Source: Palaemon carinicauda (lineage: Eukaryota; Arthropoda; Malacostraca; Decapoda; Palaemonidae). From it: 64,000 nucleotides of DNA. The stretch spans positions 69,660,483 through 69,724,482 of the forward strand of contig NC_090729.1 in NCBI RefSeq assembly GCF_036898095.1, given 5' to 3'. Positions 53,845 through 64,000 of this stretch are shown here, one piece after another (position 1 is the stretch's first letter; the number at the start of each line of letters is the position of its first letter). The notes under the pieces are model-generated. The model worked only from the letters and a program-made list of their open reading frames with translations. It had not been told where the DNA came from and did no database searches. The position numbers and the translations under genes were made by a program.

Positions 53845-56800
53845 TCATTATCACTGAGAAGTTCTTCTTCATTGTCACTGTCTTGGTCAGCCTGTTCTCA
53901 ATCAGGGTCATTATCAAACTGTTCCATCTCTTCCGTAGTCTTGTGAACTAAGTCTATCAAGGCAGGGGGAAGTACCGGGCTGCAAGACCACACTGGCTCC
54001 AGAACACCCTCATAATTTTGTTCCCAACCTTGTTCAGGATCATATGGCTTTGGAGACCAGAAGATTGGAATATCTGCTCGCTTGTATATAGCTAGGCGAT
54101 GGTTCCCTCGACGAATGTGTGGGATAAGGTTGTCTCGGCAAGGTGGCAAATGGGAGAGGTCAATCTTAGATTTTGTTGTCAGTTGCTCATCTTCCCCAAC
54201 CATCTTCCTTAACATGATTCCACGTACAGTGTCAATAGATTTCTGTCTGGAGTAGCCATACATCAGACATGTGAATGCCTCGATATCATCAATCGTTTTT
54301 GGCTCTACCAACCATTCATCCCCAAGTTTTCTGAAAGGAGATGAGTATAATCATATCAATTGCCGCACAAAATTGATAAGTCGTGTATGGTCAATCACAC
54401 TGAGCCAGAAATTGGCAGTTTTCCCTAAATGGCCATCACGAACCTTGTCTTCGTAAGCCTGGTACTTGTCCAAAATGATGACAGTAGATGGATCATGCAA
54501 GGCATGATCAAGAGACTCACGACTGCAGTTCTCGACAGCACTGAGCAGGGCCACAGGGTTAGTGATATCTACATTCTCCTCTTCACTGAAGCGCTCTATC
54601 AACAACCGCTCCATTGCTTCACTGACAGTCTTCAGACAGAATAGAGCTTTGGCGTATGCCTTTCCTTTTAGCACACTCTTAAGACAGCCACTGGTTACAA
54701 GTCCAGCCTCAAGGAGGGTTTCAGCGTAGCCAGAGCCCAGACATTTGTGACCAGTCAACATGCCTATATGGTTCATCACTGTGTGGAAAGGCCCCGGGGT
54801 TACCACATGGTTCTTGTATTCTTCAGGAAATTTCCAAATGAGGGGGAGTGCTTTCATGCAACCTCCAAGGTCAAAGGTGCTAAGACCATATTTCTGGCCA
54901 ACCTCCAGCATAGCATCTTCTGAACGCTTCAACAGCTCCCTGATCATGGAATATTCGGTGAACGGCTGATTGATCGGGTTGAAATAGTCAATGGTTGATT
55001 TCCGAGATGGTTTTTTGCCAGTAGTTGAGATGAAGCCACCAAATCCAGGGACAAGTTGCGTTTCTTTACCGTGTTTACTGCCAGTGACCATTCACATTAG
55101 TAACCACAAACGGTACTCTTGGATGCACTCTGCATACAACTTATCGTTTGCGATGGGTGGACTGAACTTTGCTCCTGGTGGAAACTTGGGCCCAATGCGA
55201 CCATAAATATGAAGTGGGGGCAATGTTGCTGGGGTTCCAACTTCCAAACAACGAGTCCTATTCTGCTGCTTGAGTGGGAGAGTTCTATATTTGTCGGCAA
55301 TGTCAGCATTCGGTTTCACCTCCTGTATCATAATCCCTCCAGTGCTGTTCAACACGTTTGATCCATAGACATTTGTAGTTATTTTGTTTAAGTTGTCCCA
55401 CTCAACATGGAAAACTTCGTTGTCCTCACCAATAGCAATTTGGGGAGTGAGCGAAGAGGAAAACATCGTCAATGGCTTCTGCCAGTGCTGTCTCAACTTC
55501 CAAGCCAAAGTTATTGGACTCACTGTGACCTAATCTATGGAGTATATTGGTGAGTTGCTTGCTTCTATACAGGTGTCGTATGGTGCTGCAAAGCAGAATG
55601 TGTTTAGGTAATTTCCACTCTCCGTTTGTCACAGCACGGCAGATGTCCTGGAAATGAAACCACTAGACATTAGACAGAAAATGGTTTACATTTTCATTAC
55701 AGAATGTGGTTAAACTATATATCAAGATGGTAAAGCAAATGTGGTTAAATCTCACCTGAGCTATGGAAAGGACCAGACGTCAGTTCTTTTCAGACTTTTC
55801 CACGACTACTTCATCCACCAGGAGAGTCAACAGGAACTTCATAAGTTCTGTTGGAAGGTATTCTTCTGATGCTCTGGCATCCAGCTCATCAGCTGTTGGA
55901 GGCCAAGGAAGTGGTGTTGACTCATGGAACATCCTCTGAACAGCAATGCGCAAGTGCAAGGCAACATCCTCAAACTTGTCTCTGGAACCAAGTCTATATG
56001 CATATGTCACTGCTTCCGCAACAGAGATGCTTTTGCTGTACACCAGGTTGAAGGATATGCATCCCCTGTCCCCAGGAAAAACTTTTGTGAAAGCGATGCT
56101 CTCATTAATTTCGTGTCTTTGAAGTCGGGTCTTCAGCTTGTCACTTCTGAAATCTGGATTTGGAAATCCACAGCGTTCAAGTTCTTGGACGTATAGGTGG
56201 CGGAGTGTTCCAAGTTGCACAACCTCCTTCTGGCCAATAACTCTCACGTATAAAATCCAGAACTTTATTAAGCGAGCTTTGATGAGCTTCATGCTTTTCA
56301 TCATGCTTGTCTTCAGTACTTCTGTTGGCTTGATAACATGAGTAATTCACATGTCTCAGTTTGAAAGAACTGACAGGATTTATGGAAATGAGCCTCCCTT
56401 GCAAATAAATCTTCACCTGCCACTTTGCGATGTAAACGATTGTCTCCCATTTCTAGGGCTTGGGATTCAATATGAGTCCAAGCTGCTTCCTTTCCTTTGA
56501 AAGATGCAAACTGGACACAATGTTCAGTCCTTCCAGAAACTTTCGTCTCAAGCTTTCCACAGAAAATACACTCAGGTGGAAAAATGTTCTTGGAAGAGGT
56601 TGATGATTTACGAGGGGATCGAATTGTTGAAGATTCATCGTCAAGCACAGTGGTTCTCAAACTTTTTCATGAGCGACCCTATTTGAAACATTTCATTCCT
56701 TCGTGACCCAGAGTAAAGTGAAGAGAAAGAAAACATGCAATGATATATACACTTTATTTTGGAAAAAAAATAATGTGTACAGCTTTTCATTCACAAAACT

Positions 56801-57340
56801 AAACTAGTGGGATTTATGGCACTGCTTTTCCTTTTCACAAAACTAAACGAACAGGATTCATGGCACTGCTTTTCGTTCCCAAAACTATATTAATAGAATC
56901 CATGGCACTGCTTTTAATTCACAAAACTAAATTAATAGAATCTATGGCACTGCTTTTAATTCACATGGGGCCCAGGAGGAGGGAGGTGGGGGGAAGATGA
57001 ACATACATAACAAAAGTAATTTGTGGTTAAAGAAGAATAATTCAATTAAGCAACTGAAATACACTGAAACACTGAAAGCATGATAATGTTCCTGTGTCCC
57101 TGCGACCCATCAAAATTGATCTCGCGACCCAACTTTGGGTCGCGACCCATAGTTTGAGAACCACTGGTCTAGCACAACACATTTCAAACGATCCTGATGT
57201 TTGGTAAAGGCCTGATAGCAACCCCGGTGATTGCCTGTCCTTTCCAAGTCCAAACCATCAAGACTGTCTGGAATTAACTTACACACAGCTTCCATACGAG
57301 CGGGTGAGTCATGTGACTGAAGGAGCCGTTTCTTACGAAG
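53845..57340 (-). pseudogene. Unassigned multi-exon gene remnant, split by a hAT MITE
   Basis: I do not recognise a named family. Going leftward: a helical, basic N-terminal part (LRKKRLLQSHDSPARMEAVC, 57330-57175); the MITE; a CxxC/His region (CIFCGKLE, FHKSCQFF, 56650-56310); a region with RHLYVQELERCGFPNPDF (56300-55780); an apparent intron (donor GTGAGATTT at 55756, acceptor TTTCCAG before 55650); and then KLPKHILLCSTIRHLYRSKQ. A long conserved-looking block (TVMNHIGMLTGHKCLGSGYA, KAYAKALFCLK, 54350-55090) and an acidic tail (DQDSDNEEELL) follow. Lesions include frameshifts near 56330 and 55440, TGA at 55092-55094 and a stop near 53900. Its multi-part form and codon-like quality suggest a once real gene, possibly TE-associated. 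Confidence 0.6.
56648..57166. mobile_element. hAT-type MITE
   Basis: This 519-base insert has terminal inverted repeats CAGTGGTTCTCAAACT. It is flanked by near-identical 8-base duplications (GTCAAGCA at 56640-56647 and GTCTAGCA at 57167-57174). It holds internal tandem AAACTAAA/TTCAC-rich units of about 60 bases (56780-56970) and a GGGTCGCGACCCA palindrome near the right end. It lacks a transposase and interrupts the coding sequence of the unassigned gene. Confidence 0.87.
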
Positions 57341-57394
57341 ATTATGGAGAACAGGCTGACCAAGACAGTGACAATGAAGAAGAACTCAGTGATA

Positions 57395-57737
57395 TGACAA
57401 ATTCGAAGATAATTTGTATTTTTCCTAACCATACAAACCTTAGCTATTTACATTGGGTTTACCTTTTAGCGCAGCTGAAATGACGAGCCAATAGTTTTAA
57501 CGAGGGTTAATTAGCCCCACGCTAGTTAGCGGGGGGTAGGGGAAGGGTAGCTTGCTACCCCTCCCCCCCCCACACACACACACACCGGTGATTTGCTTCA
57601 CTTCACTTAGAGGTAGGACTTGACTTGGGGGTCAGGGATGGCGGGCTAAGGTTTGTATGGTTAGGAAAAATACAAATTATCTTCGAATTTGTCATTTGTT
57701 CCGTAACCGAAATACAAACCACGCTATTTACATTGGG
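57395..57737 (-). repeat. Left ITR and internal complementary region of element F
   Basis: The ITR tip (ATGACAAATTCGAAGATAAT) is reversed within 57651-57737. There GGTTTGTATGGTTAGGAAAA and the right-tip complement TTGTTCCGTAACCGAAATAC are fused and enclosed by GGTTTGTAT/ATACAAACC arms. Confidence 0.87.
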
Positions 57738-58212
57738 TGACTTACCCCTTAGGAAGGGTGGAAAGTCCCCAGCCTTACTGACTTCGGCTTGCCCGGGGGC
57801 TCGATCCCGCAGTGAGCAGCACTAGAGAAAGGGAGCCCCTGTACCTCACAAGTTCCTAGTATCGCTAAGAACGAGTGGCCTACATAAGCAGTGTGTGGAG
57901 GAGAGTGTGACTCGTCCTATGAAGTTGACCTTGAGACCTTCAGATAGGAATTCTAGGATAGGACGTTCCCAATACCACCTCGTCAGGGTATGGGAGACGC
58001 AACAGTATTAAGCTTAATACTAGGAGCACAAAGAAGCATGGGTTACCTGCAGGGGTCGAGGTCAGCTATGCGAGGACCGGGATGCTGCTTCCCCAAGAGA
58101 GGGGAGAATGAAGAAAGAAGTAAGGGTCAGACATACTCTTTCATTCACGCAGACTAAGACCGGGTAACAACGCCCTCAACCTACTGCTACTTGTCCAATA
58201 AGGAACCTGAGG

Positions 58213-59151
58213 TTAGACCAGCTGTTGTGCAGCCACCACAGGGCCGATAGAAAACGTATCGAGGCTCCTGTGGGTCACGTCTTGCAGGTAGTGGGCTGTG
58301 AAGGTCGTTTGACGCTTCCAGACCCCAGCTTGAAGTACCTGCGTCACAGAGAAGTTCCTCTTGAAGGCCAGGGATGTAGCAATACCCCTGACATCGTGGG
58401 CCCGAGGGCGACGTGACGGAGGAGGGTCAGGATTCAAGGCATGGTGGATAACCCTTTGAATCCAAGCTGAGATGGTGTTCCTGGTGACCCTCCTCTTGGT
58501 CCTGCCTGTGCTCACAAACAAGGCTCGCACTTGAGGACGGACTGCAGCCGTTCTCTTCAGGTAGTGCCTCAGACATCTCACTGGACATAGTAGCAGCTGG
58601 TCTGGGTCGCTTGTTACAGAACGGAGACTCGCGATCCTGAAAGAGTCGAAGCGAGGATCCGGCACTCCAAGATTCTGAGTCTTGGCAACAAACTCAGGGA
58701 CGAACCTGAACGTTACCTCCCCCCATCCCCTTGAAAAGTGGATGGGGGGTAGGAAAGCCGTCTTCCAAGACAGGTGGCGATCGGAGGCCTGGCGTAATGG
58801 CTCGAAGGGAGGTCTCTTAAGAGACCTAAGGACTCGAACCACATTCCAAGGAGGAGGTCTCACTTCCGACTGGGGGCAGGTAAGCTCATAGCTACGTATG
58901 AGTAAAGAGAGTTCTAGCGATGAAAAAATATCCACGCCCTTCAGTCTGAAGGCCAAGCTTAAGGCTGAGCGATACCCTTTCACTGCCGAGACAGAAAGGC
59001 GCATTTCTTCCCGCAGATAAACGAGGAAGTCCGCTATTGCTGGGATAGTGGCATCGAGTGGAGAGATACCCCTTCCACGACACCAGCCACAAAAGACTCT
59101 CCACTTTGCTTGGTAGACTCCCTCAGAGGACCTTCGCAGGAGCCGAGACAT
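58213..59151 (-). pseudogene. Tyrosine recombinase with catalytic-Arg deletion, element F
   Basis: The frame is open for 312 codons, but compared with element C about 20 residues are missing. KTVFLLALASAKRVGEIHGL is reduced to KTAFLPPIHFSRG near 58740, which removes the first catalytic Arg. The HxxR box (RAHDVRGIATS, near 58395) and terminal Tyr (FTAHYLQDV, near 58285) remain. The deletion is in frame, so a stable but probably inactive protein could be made. The N-terminal core-binding half is complete from about SSEGVYQAKWRVF. Confidence 0.85.
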
Positions 59152-59197
59152 TCTCTCCGCAACCTGTTGCGGAGTGGGGTTGTCTGAGAAGCTCGTG

Positions 59198-61016
59198 TCA
59201 TGGAGGAAGTTCTCTCAGGAGCTCCGTCAGGAGCTGCAGAAGATCCGGAAACCATTCCGCGTGATGCCATAGCGGAGCTACCAGAGTCATCGAACAGTTG
59301 ACCGATAGTCTGGTCCTGTTGAGCACCCTTCTCATCAGACAGAACGGTGGGAAGGCGTACACGTCGATGTTGTCCCACCGTTGCTGGAAAGCATCTTGCC
59401 AGAGTGCCTTGGGGTCCGGGACTGAGGAGCAGTACAGGGGCAGCTTGAAGTTCAAAGCTGTCGCGAACAAGTCCACAGTCGGGGAACCCCACAAAGTCAG
59501 GACTTTGTTGGCTATCTGAGGATCCAAAGACCACTCGGTACTCACTTACTGCGAGGCCCTGCTCAGACTGTCGGCGAGCACATTCCTTTTGCCAGGAATG
59601 AAGCGAGCTGATAGTGTTATCGAGTGGGTTTCGGTCCACCTCAGAGTCTCTACTGCAAGATGGGATAGCTGCTGCGAAAAAGTGCCTCCCTGCTTGTTGA
59701 TATAAGCCACTACCGTGGTGTTGTCGCTCATCACCACCACGGAGTGACCCGCCAGGGACCGTTGAAACTGCTGAAGAGCCAGAAAGACGGCCTTCAATTC
59801 CAGCAGGTTGATGTGTAGGCACTTTTCTGATTTTGACCAAAGGCCTGAGGCCCTCTGGTTCAGAACGTGTGCCCCCCACCCTTCTTTTGACGCGTCCAAA
59901 AACAGTCAATTCCGGGAGGAGGACGAGAAGACTCACTCCCTTCCGCAGGTTCTCATCGACCAGCCACCACCGCAAGTCCGCCTGTTCCAGGGACCCTATT
60001 GGGATCAGAATGTCCGGGGAATCGGATCCTTGACTCCACCGGGACTTGAGCCGCCATTGAAGGGATCTCATCCTGAGGCGGCTGTTTGGAACCAGACGAG
60101 CCAGGGAGGATAGGTGACCTAAGAGACGCAACCACGATTGGGCGGGGAGTTCTTCTCGCCTGAGGAAGGGTTCCGCCACCCTCCTCAGCCTTGCTATCCG
60201 GTCGTCCGATGGAAAGGCTTTGTGGAGATTGGTGTCTATTAGCATGCCTAGATAAACCAGTCGTTGGGACGGCTGCAGAGAGGACTTCTCGAGGTTTACC
60301 ACGATCCCCATATCCTGGCAAAGATCCAGAAGCCTGTCTCGGTCCCGAAGAAGGGTCGACTCCGAGTCTGCTAGGATCAGCCAGTCGTCCAGATAACGAA
60401 GGAGACGAATGCCGTTCCTGTGCGCCCAAGATGAAATCAGGGTGAACACTCTGGTGAACACCTGAGGAGCTGTGGAGAGACCGAAACACAGCACCTTGAA
60501 CTGGTAGATCTTGTCGTCTAGGCAAAATCTCAGGTACTTCCTGGAAGACGGATGGATTGGGATCTGGAAGTACGCGTCCTTTAGATCCAGTGTGCACATG
60601 AAGTCTTGTGGTCTCACCGCAAGTCTGACCGTGTCTGCTGTCTCCATGCTGAACCGGGTTTGCTTGACAAATCCGTTCAGAGCTGAGAGGTCGATGACAG
60701 GTCTCCAGCCTCCAGTAGCCTTCTTTACAAGAAAGAGTCGACTGAAGAAGCCTGGGGAGCCGTCGACGACCTCCTGGAGAGCACCCTTCTCGAGCATGAT
60801 CTCAACTTCGGCCTAAAGGGCCAGCCCCTTTGCCGATCCCGTGGCATAGGAGCTCAACGACACTGGATTCGCTGTCAGGGGAGGTTGAGATGTTGTGAAC
60901 GGGACGCGATAGCCTTGGCCGATCACTGAGACCGTCCAAGCATCGGCCCCGTGTTGCTGCCACCTGCGGACGCTGATGGCATCCCCCCACAGGTGGACAC
61001 GCAGGGGGATTTCCAC
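59198..61016 (-). pseudogene. RT/RNase H/methyltransferase-like ORF2, three lesions, element F
   Basis: RT: LDLKDAYFQIPIHPSSRKY (motif A, near 60575), FGLSTAPQVFTRVF, LLRYLDDWLILAD (YLDD, near 60390). RNase H: DASKEGWGAHVL (near 59885), MSDNTTVVAYINK, GKRNVLADSLSR. Dam-like region: VDLFATALNFKLPLYC, YAFPPFCLMRRVLNRT (59480-59330). Lesions are TAG at 60813-60815 before the RT, a frameshift near 59900 at the RNase H start and a stop near 59545. The 5' end overlaps the ORF1 tail, as in family 2. Confidence 0.87.
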
Positions 61017-61018
61017 CC

Positions 61019-62761
61019 CTAGGGCTTGCGGCCGTGGCCGCCACCCCTAGGGGTCTTGCCTCCCCTGGAGGACTTACCGCCCCTCTTGACCTTGGCTGGA
61101 AAGGGCTGGGGCTTAGACACCACCTTCTTAACTGCCGGTGCCTGATTTGGAGCCTTACGAGGCTGCTGCTGCTGTTGCGGCGGAGCTGGAGGTTTATAGG
61201 GCCGAGCTGTAAGGGCCCTATGGAGGAGGGAATCCGTGCTGGATTTCCTCCACCTCTCAGCCGTTCGCTCCATTTCTTGAGGCTCAAACAGATTCTCCCC
61301 AAGAAGGGAAGCATGTCGGAGCCTACACACATCCACGGCGGGGACCTTCAGATGGAATCTCTTGGACACAGCATCGCGACGCTTCAATACCGAGTTGGCC
61401 CACAGGGTGGTAACCTGGTGCGCCAAAAACTCGATGGAGCGGGTGCCCGAGAGCAAGAAGGTCTCCAGGGCCTTCCTATTGGTCTCCTTGGACAAATCCT
61501 CCGAGCACAATAGGATGCCCAGAGATCCTAGCCAAAAGTCCAGCCACGAAGAGGCCTGCATGGCACACTTAGCGACCTTCTCGTGGCTAAGGATCTCTGC
61601 CGCCGAGAACGACACCTGCCGGGCAGAGAGCTTCTCACGGGAAACTCCCTTCGCCAGCTCCTCGACAGAGTGATGGAGAGGAAGAGCGAGGTTGGGCTCT
61701 TCCAGAATCTCGAAATACCTCCTCTGCTGAAGACGAGGAGGAGGGATGAGCTTGTTCCCGGCAGCGGAACGACTGGAGGAGGCAAGAAGCGCGAGCTGAG
61801 CGTTGGCCCTAGCTCTGGCACTCTTCAGACCCCGAGACCAGGGCAGAGCCGCACTGGACTTCGGGGCCTTCCGAACGTCAAACACTTCATCCAAGATCGT
61901 GTCTTTGCCTTCACGGGGGGCGATGACTGGATCCATAAGCCCGTTAAGTTGCCTTATCAGGATTAGGACCTGCCAGAAGGCGTGTTCGGATTCCTGCTGT
62001 TCTCCTCCCTGCGGGCTGGCAGCTAAGTCTCCTGCCCCAGGGATCTCTTCCTGGGGTGAAACGTGGACATTCCCCCGGGTAGCCGTGGGTTCCTAGCGAA
62101 TCCTTGACGCAGATTTCGGGACGGTCTTAGAGTCCTTGGATTCCCTCCTGGGAGGGATACAGGATCCCAACAAAGAGGTTCGAGGGGCCCCTTCCTCATG
62201 AGATGATTCTCCTCCATGAAGCGAAGTCTCCCCCCTTGGTGCCGAGGGGAAGACTACCGCCCCACTGGACTCACCCGAGGACGGAAAGGCCTCGTCCACG
62301 GGAGAAGGAAAAAGCACTCGAGCAGGAGATGGGGCCTTCGCGACCGACCTCTTGGGAACCAACTTCGCCCTGGGAGAAGTCACCACGAAGTCCACTCCTC
62401 TCTTTCTCTTCAGCGTAGGAGAGACAGCCATTGGTTTGTTACCCTGGTCGGCGAGTGCTGGTTTCATAACCCTCACTAACGCCCGCGCCAGAGGACCAAA
62501 CCAAGTCTGTTGCTCCAAGGACACAGAGTCCAAAATCCTCGCTAAAGGGAAAGGGATTGGGCGATCCTTTGGAGTGGACACCACAGTACCTGCTTGAAAA
62601 GAAGGTGGGGAATAATGATGTACTAACCTCTCCTCAGTAATATCATTGTCCTGCACTACAATCCTGTGTTTGGGTGGAGGTGATCCCGAGCGTTGTCTAG
62701 GAACACGCGTTCCTACTGCTACCACCGGCTGCGGAATTCGCCGCGAACGATGATCGCACAA
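61019..62761 (-). pseudogene. ORF1 central and C-terminal region, element F
   Basis: One frame runs from 62761 to 61019, broken only by TAG at 62093-62095. It includes a Pro/Ser-rich part, a conserved centre (SSAALPWSRGLKSARARANA, SSWLDFWLGSLGIL, SKETNRKALETFLLSGTRS) homologous to family 2 and element D, then a Gln stretch (PPQQQQQPRK) and a Lys/Gly/Arg-rich end (KRGGKSSRGGKTPRGGGHG). The basic end suggests nucleic-acid binding. It overlaps the RS-repeat frame at 62719-62761 in a different frame, so a shift or splice must link them. Confidence 0.8.
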
Positions 62762-63960
62762 GGGCGAACGGTCGCGCGGGAGCGCGGGCGAGCGATCGCG
62801 CGGGCGAGCGATCGCGCGGGCGCGCAGGCGAGCGGTCGCGCGGGCGAATGATCGTGCGGGCGCGTAGGCGAGCGGGCGCGTAGGCGAGCGGTCGCGCGGG
62901 TGCGCAGGCGAGTGGGCGCGAGGGTGGGCAGGTGAATGAGCGCGTGTCCGAGGCGGCGAACGAAAGCGTTGGCGCGATGGCGAGGAAACGCGCTGCCGCG
63001 TGGGCGAGGAAGATCGCTGGCGATGTAGATCAACAGGCGATTGGTGGTGAGCTGGCGAGCGCTGACGCGCAGGTGGGCGATGGCGCGTTGTGGCATGGTG
63101 ACGCGTTGGCGAGCAGCACGCGCCGGTGAGCGATCGCGCGATGGCGAGCTAGTAGCTGGCGAACCATGTCCCTTCATAACCTCCGGTTGACGAAGCGTTG
63201 GAGAACGTGTGCGAGCAGGCTGTAAAACACGCGGGCGGTCCGGAGATCGCCGAGAAACAGGTGATCGCTGACGCGTAGGAGAATGCCGGTGAATAGGCGA
63301 TACCAAAATCACCTGTGCGTGCTGACGAGCAGGTGAACGCTGGCGCGTAGGCGATCGTTGATGCGTGGGAGAACGCTGGCGAATAGGCGATACTAAAATC
63401 GCCTGTGCGCGCTGGCGAGTAGGTGAACGCTGGCGAGCAGGTGATCGCTGGCGCGTAGGTGATCGCTGGCGAGCAGGAGATCGCTGGCGAGCAGGAGCGC
63501 GACGCGAGAGATCCTGTGAAGGGACAGGTGGCGCGGCGCGTTCACGAACAGGAACAGGAAGATCGCGGGCGCGTTGGCGAACATGTGCTTTCGACACACG
63601 CGCTGGGGAACGTGAGCGATGTTGCGTAGCCACAGGATGATAGAGCTCAGGAGACTGATGGCGTGCAGGGAGCTCAACAGGAACTGTAGGATGGTCAGAG
63701 ACCGCGGGGCAATGATCCTCAAATGAGCGCTGACGCTCAGAAGAGAGCTGACGAGCAGGAGAGTGCTGACGAGGAGGGCGAACATCAGGAGAGCGCCAAC
63801 GAGCAGGTGAGCGCCGACGAGCAGGAGAGCCTTGACGAGCAGGAGAGCGCTGACGATCAGGAGAGCGCTGATGAGCAGGAGAGCGCTGACGAGCAGGAGA
63901 GCGCCTGTGCGCTAGCACTGCCCGTGGAAGGGAAGAATCCCTTTGCCCCGAAGGGATCAT
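62719..63960 (-). CDS. ORF1 N-terminal RSPARQ-repeat region, element F (partial)
   Basis: This 413-codon open frame is dominated by hexapeptide repeats of RQRSPA type (RSPARQRSPAHQRSPDRQ) and then Arg/Ala-rich sequence from the GCGCGGGCGAGC repeats. It resembles SR-type disordered proteins. In family 2 ORF1 an SR block occupies the same relative place. The DNA repeats behind it expand differently in H1. It continues beyond the window, so the start is unknown; the last part (after about 62930) may be a shifted frame. Confidence 0.6.
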   Translation of the reverse strand: MIPSGQRDSSLPRAVLAHRRSPARQRSPAHQRSPDRQRSPARQGSPARRRSPARWRSPDVRPPRQHSPARQLSSERQRSFEDHCPAVSDHPTVPVELPARHQSPELYHPVATQHRSRSPARVSKAHVRQRARDLPVPVRERAAPPVPSQDLSRRAPARQRSPARQRSPTRQRSPARQRSPTRQRAQAILVSPIRQRSPTHQRSPTRQRSPARQHAQVILVSPIHRHSPTRQRSPVSRRSPDRPRVLQPARTRSPTLRQPEVMKGHGSPATSSPSRDRSPARAARQRVTMPQRAIAHLRVSARQLTTNRLLIYIASDLPRPRGSAFPRHRANAFVRRLGHALIHLPTLAPTRLRTRATARLRARSPTRPHDHSPARPLACAPARSLARAIARPRSRATVRPCAIIVRGEFRSRW

Positions 63961-64000
63961 TGCCCGTCGGGTGACGAGTTCCCCACAAGGTGAAGATCTG

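Larger units (their letters stand above)
57395..64000 (-). mobile_element. DIRS element F (family 3), right end outside window
   Basis: The minus-strand layout is left ITR and internal complementary region (57395-57737), recombinase (59151-58213), RT/RNase H/methyltransferase-like region (61016-59198) and ORF1 (from beyond 63960 to 61019). H1 shows that about 1.6 kb of leader and right ITR lie past 64000. It is the best preserved family 3 copy, yet each gene has a lesion. Confidence 0.9.

Overview
This window is eukaryotic, from an animal and most likely a decapod crustacean (inference). The evidence is spliced exons of an arthropod-like VPS11 gene, unusually many DIRS-type tyrosine-recombinase retrotransposons, long (TA)n tracts, hAT and mariner-type MITEs, a tRNA-like SINE and an I/Nimb-like LINE. 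There are no operons or bacterial signals.

The only host gene I can name is VPS11, on the minus strand. Three exons join with matching splice phases: 42930-43173, 16739-16905 and 16066-16155. They encode part of the N-terminal beta-propeller. The intron between the first two is 26.0 kb and the next is 583 bp. The flanking introns run off both window edges, so almost everything else lies inside VPS11 introns.

Three DIRS families are present. Family 1 is on the plus strand (copy A 1-5027, copy B 21311-29025, with a diverged minus-strand relative G at 33266-35443). Family 2 is one minus-strand element, C (5478-11897). Family 3 is minus-strand: D 12220-15982, E 17020-20420, H1 35640-39107, H2 39108-42795, F from 57395 to beyond the window, an end fragment at 43338-43895, and an ITR-only miniature at 43898-44671. 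The fuller elements share one plan: inverted terminal repeats, ORF1 (RG-rich or RS-rich gag-like), ORF2 (RT, RNase H and a Dam-like methyltransferase-related region), ORF3 (tyrosine recombinase), and an internal complementary region that joins the sequences of both outer ends, as expected from a circular intermediate.

Other mobile DNA: a mariner/Tigger-like MITE (29401-30084); the 3' half of a Ty3/Gypsy element with one LTR (30833-33055); two copies of an (AAT)n-tailed retroposon (30105-30832, 34185-34795); a 5'-truncated LINE (44750-46480) beside a nearly full-length one with an intact 1229-codon ORF2 (46655-52800); and a hAT-type MITE (56648-57166) inside a broken, unassigned multi-exon gene (53845-57340).

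The most unusual points are: a 99-bp coding tandem array in H2 whose sense RNA would be a string of UUCG-loop hairpins; a probable spliced cysteine-rich leader exon in family 1 ORF1; the miniature DIRS derivative; a recombinase missing its first catalytic arginine in F; and DIRS insertion into a (TA)n tract.
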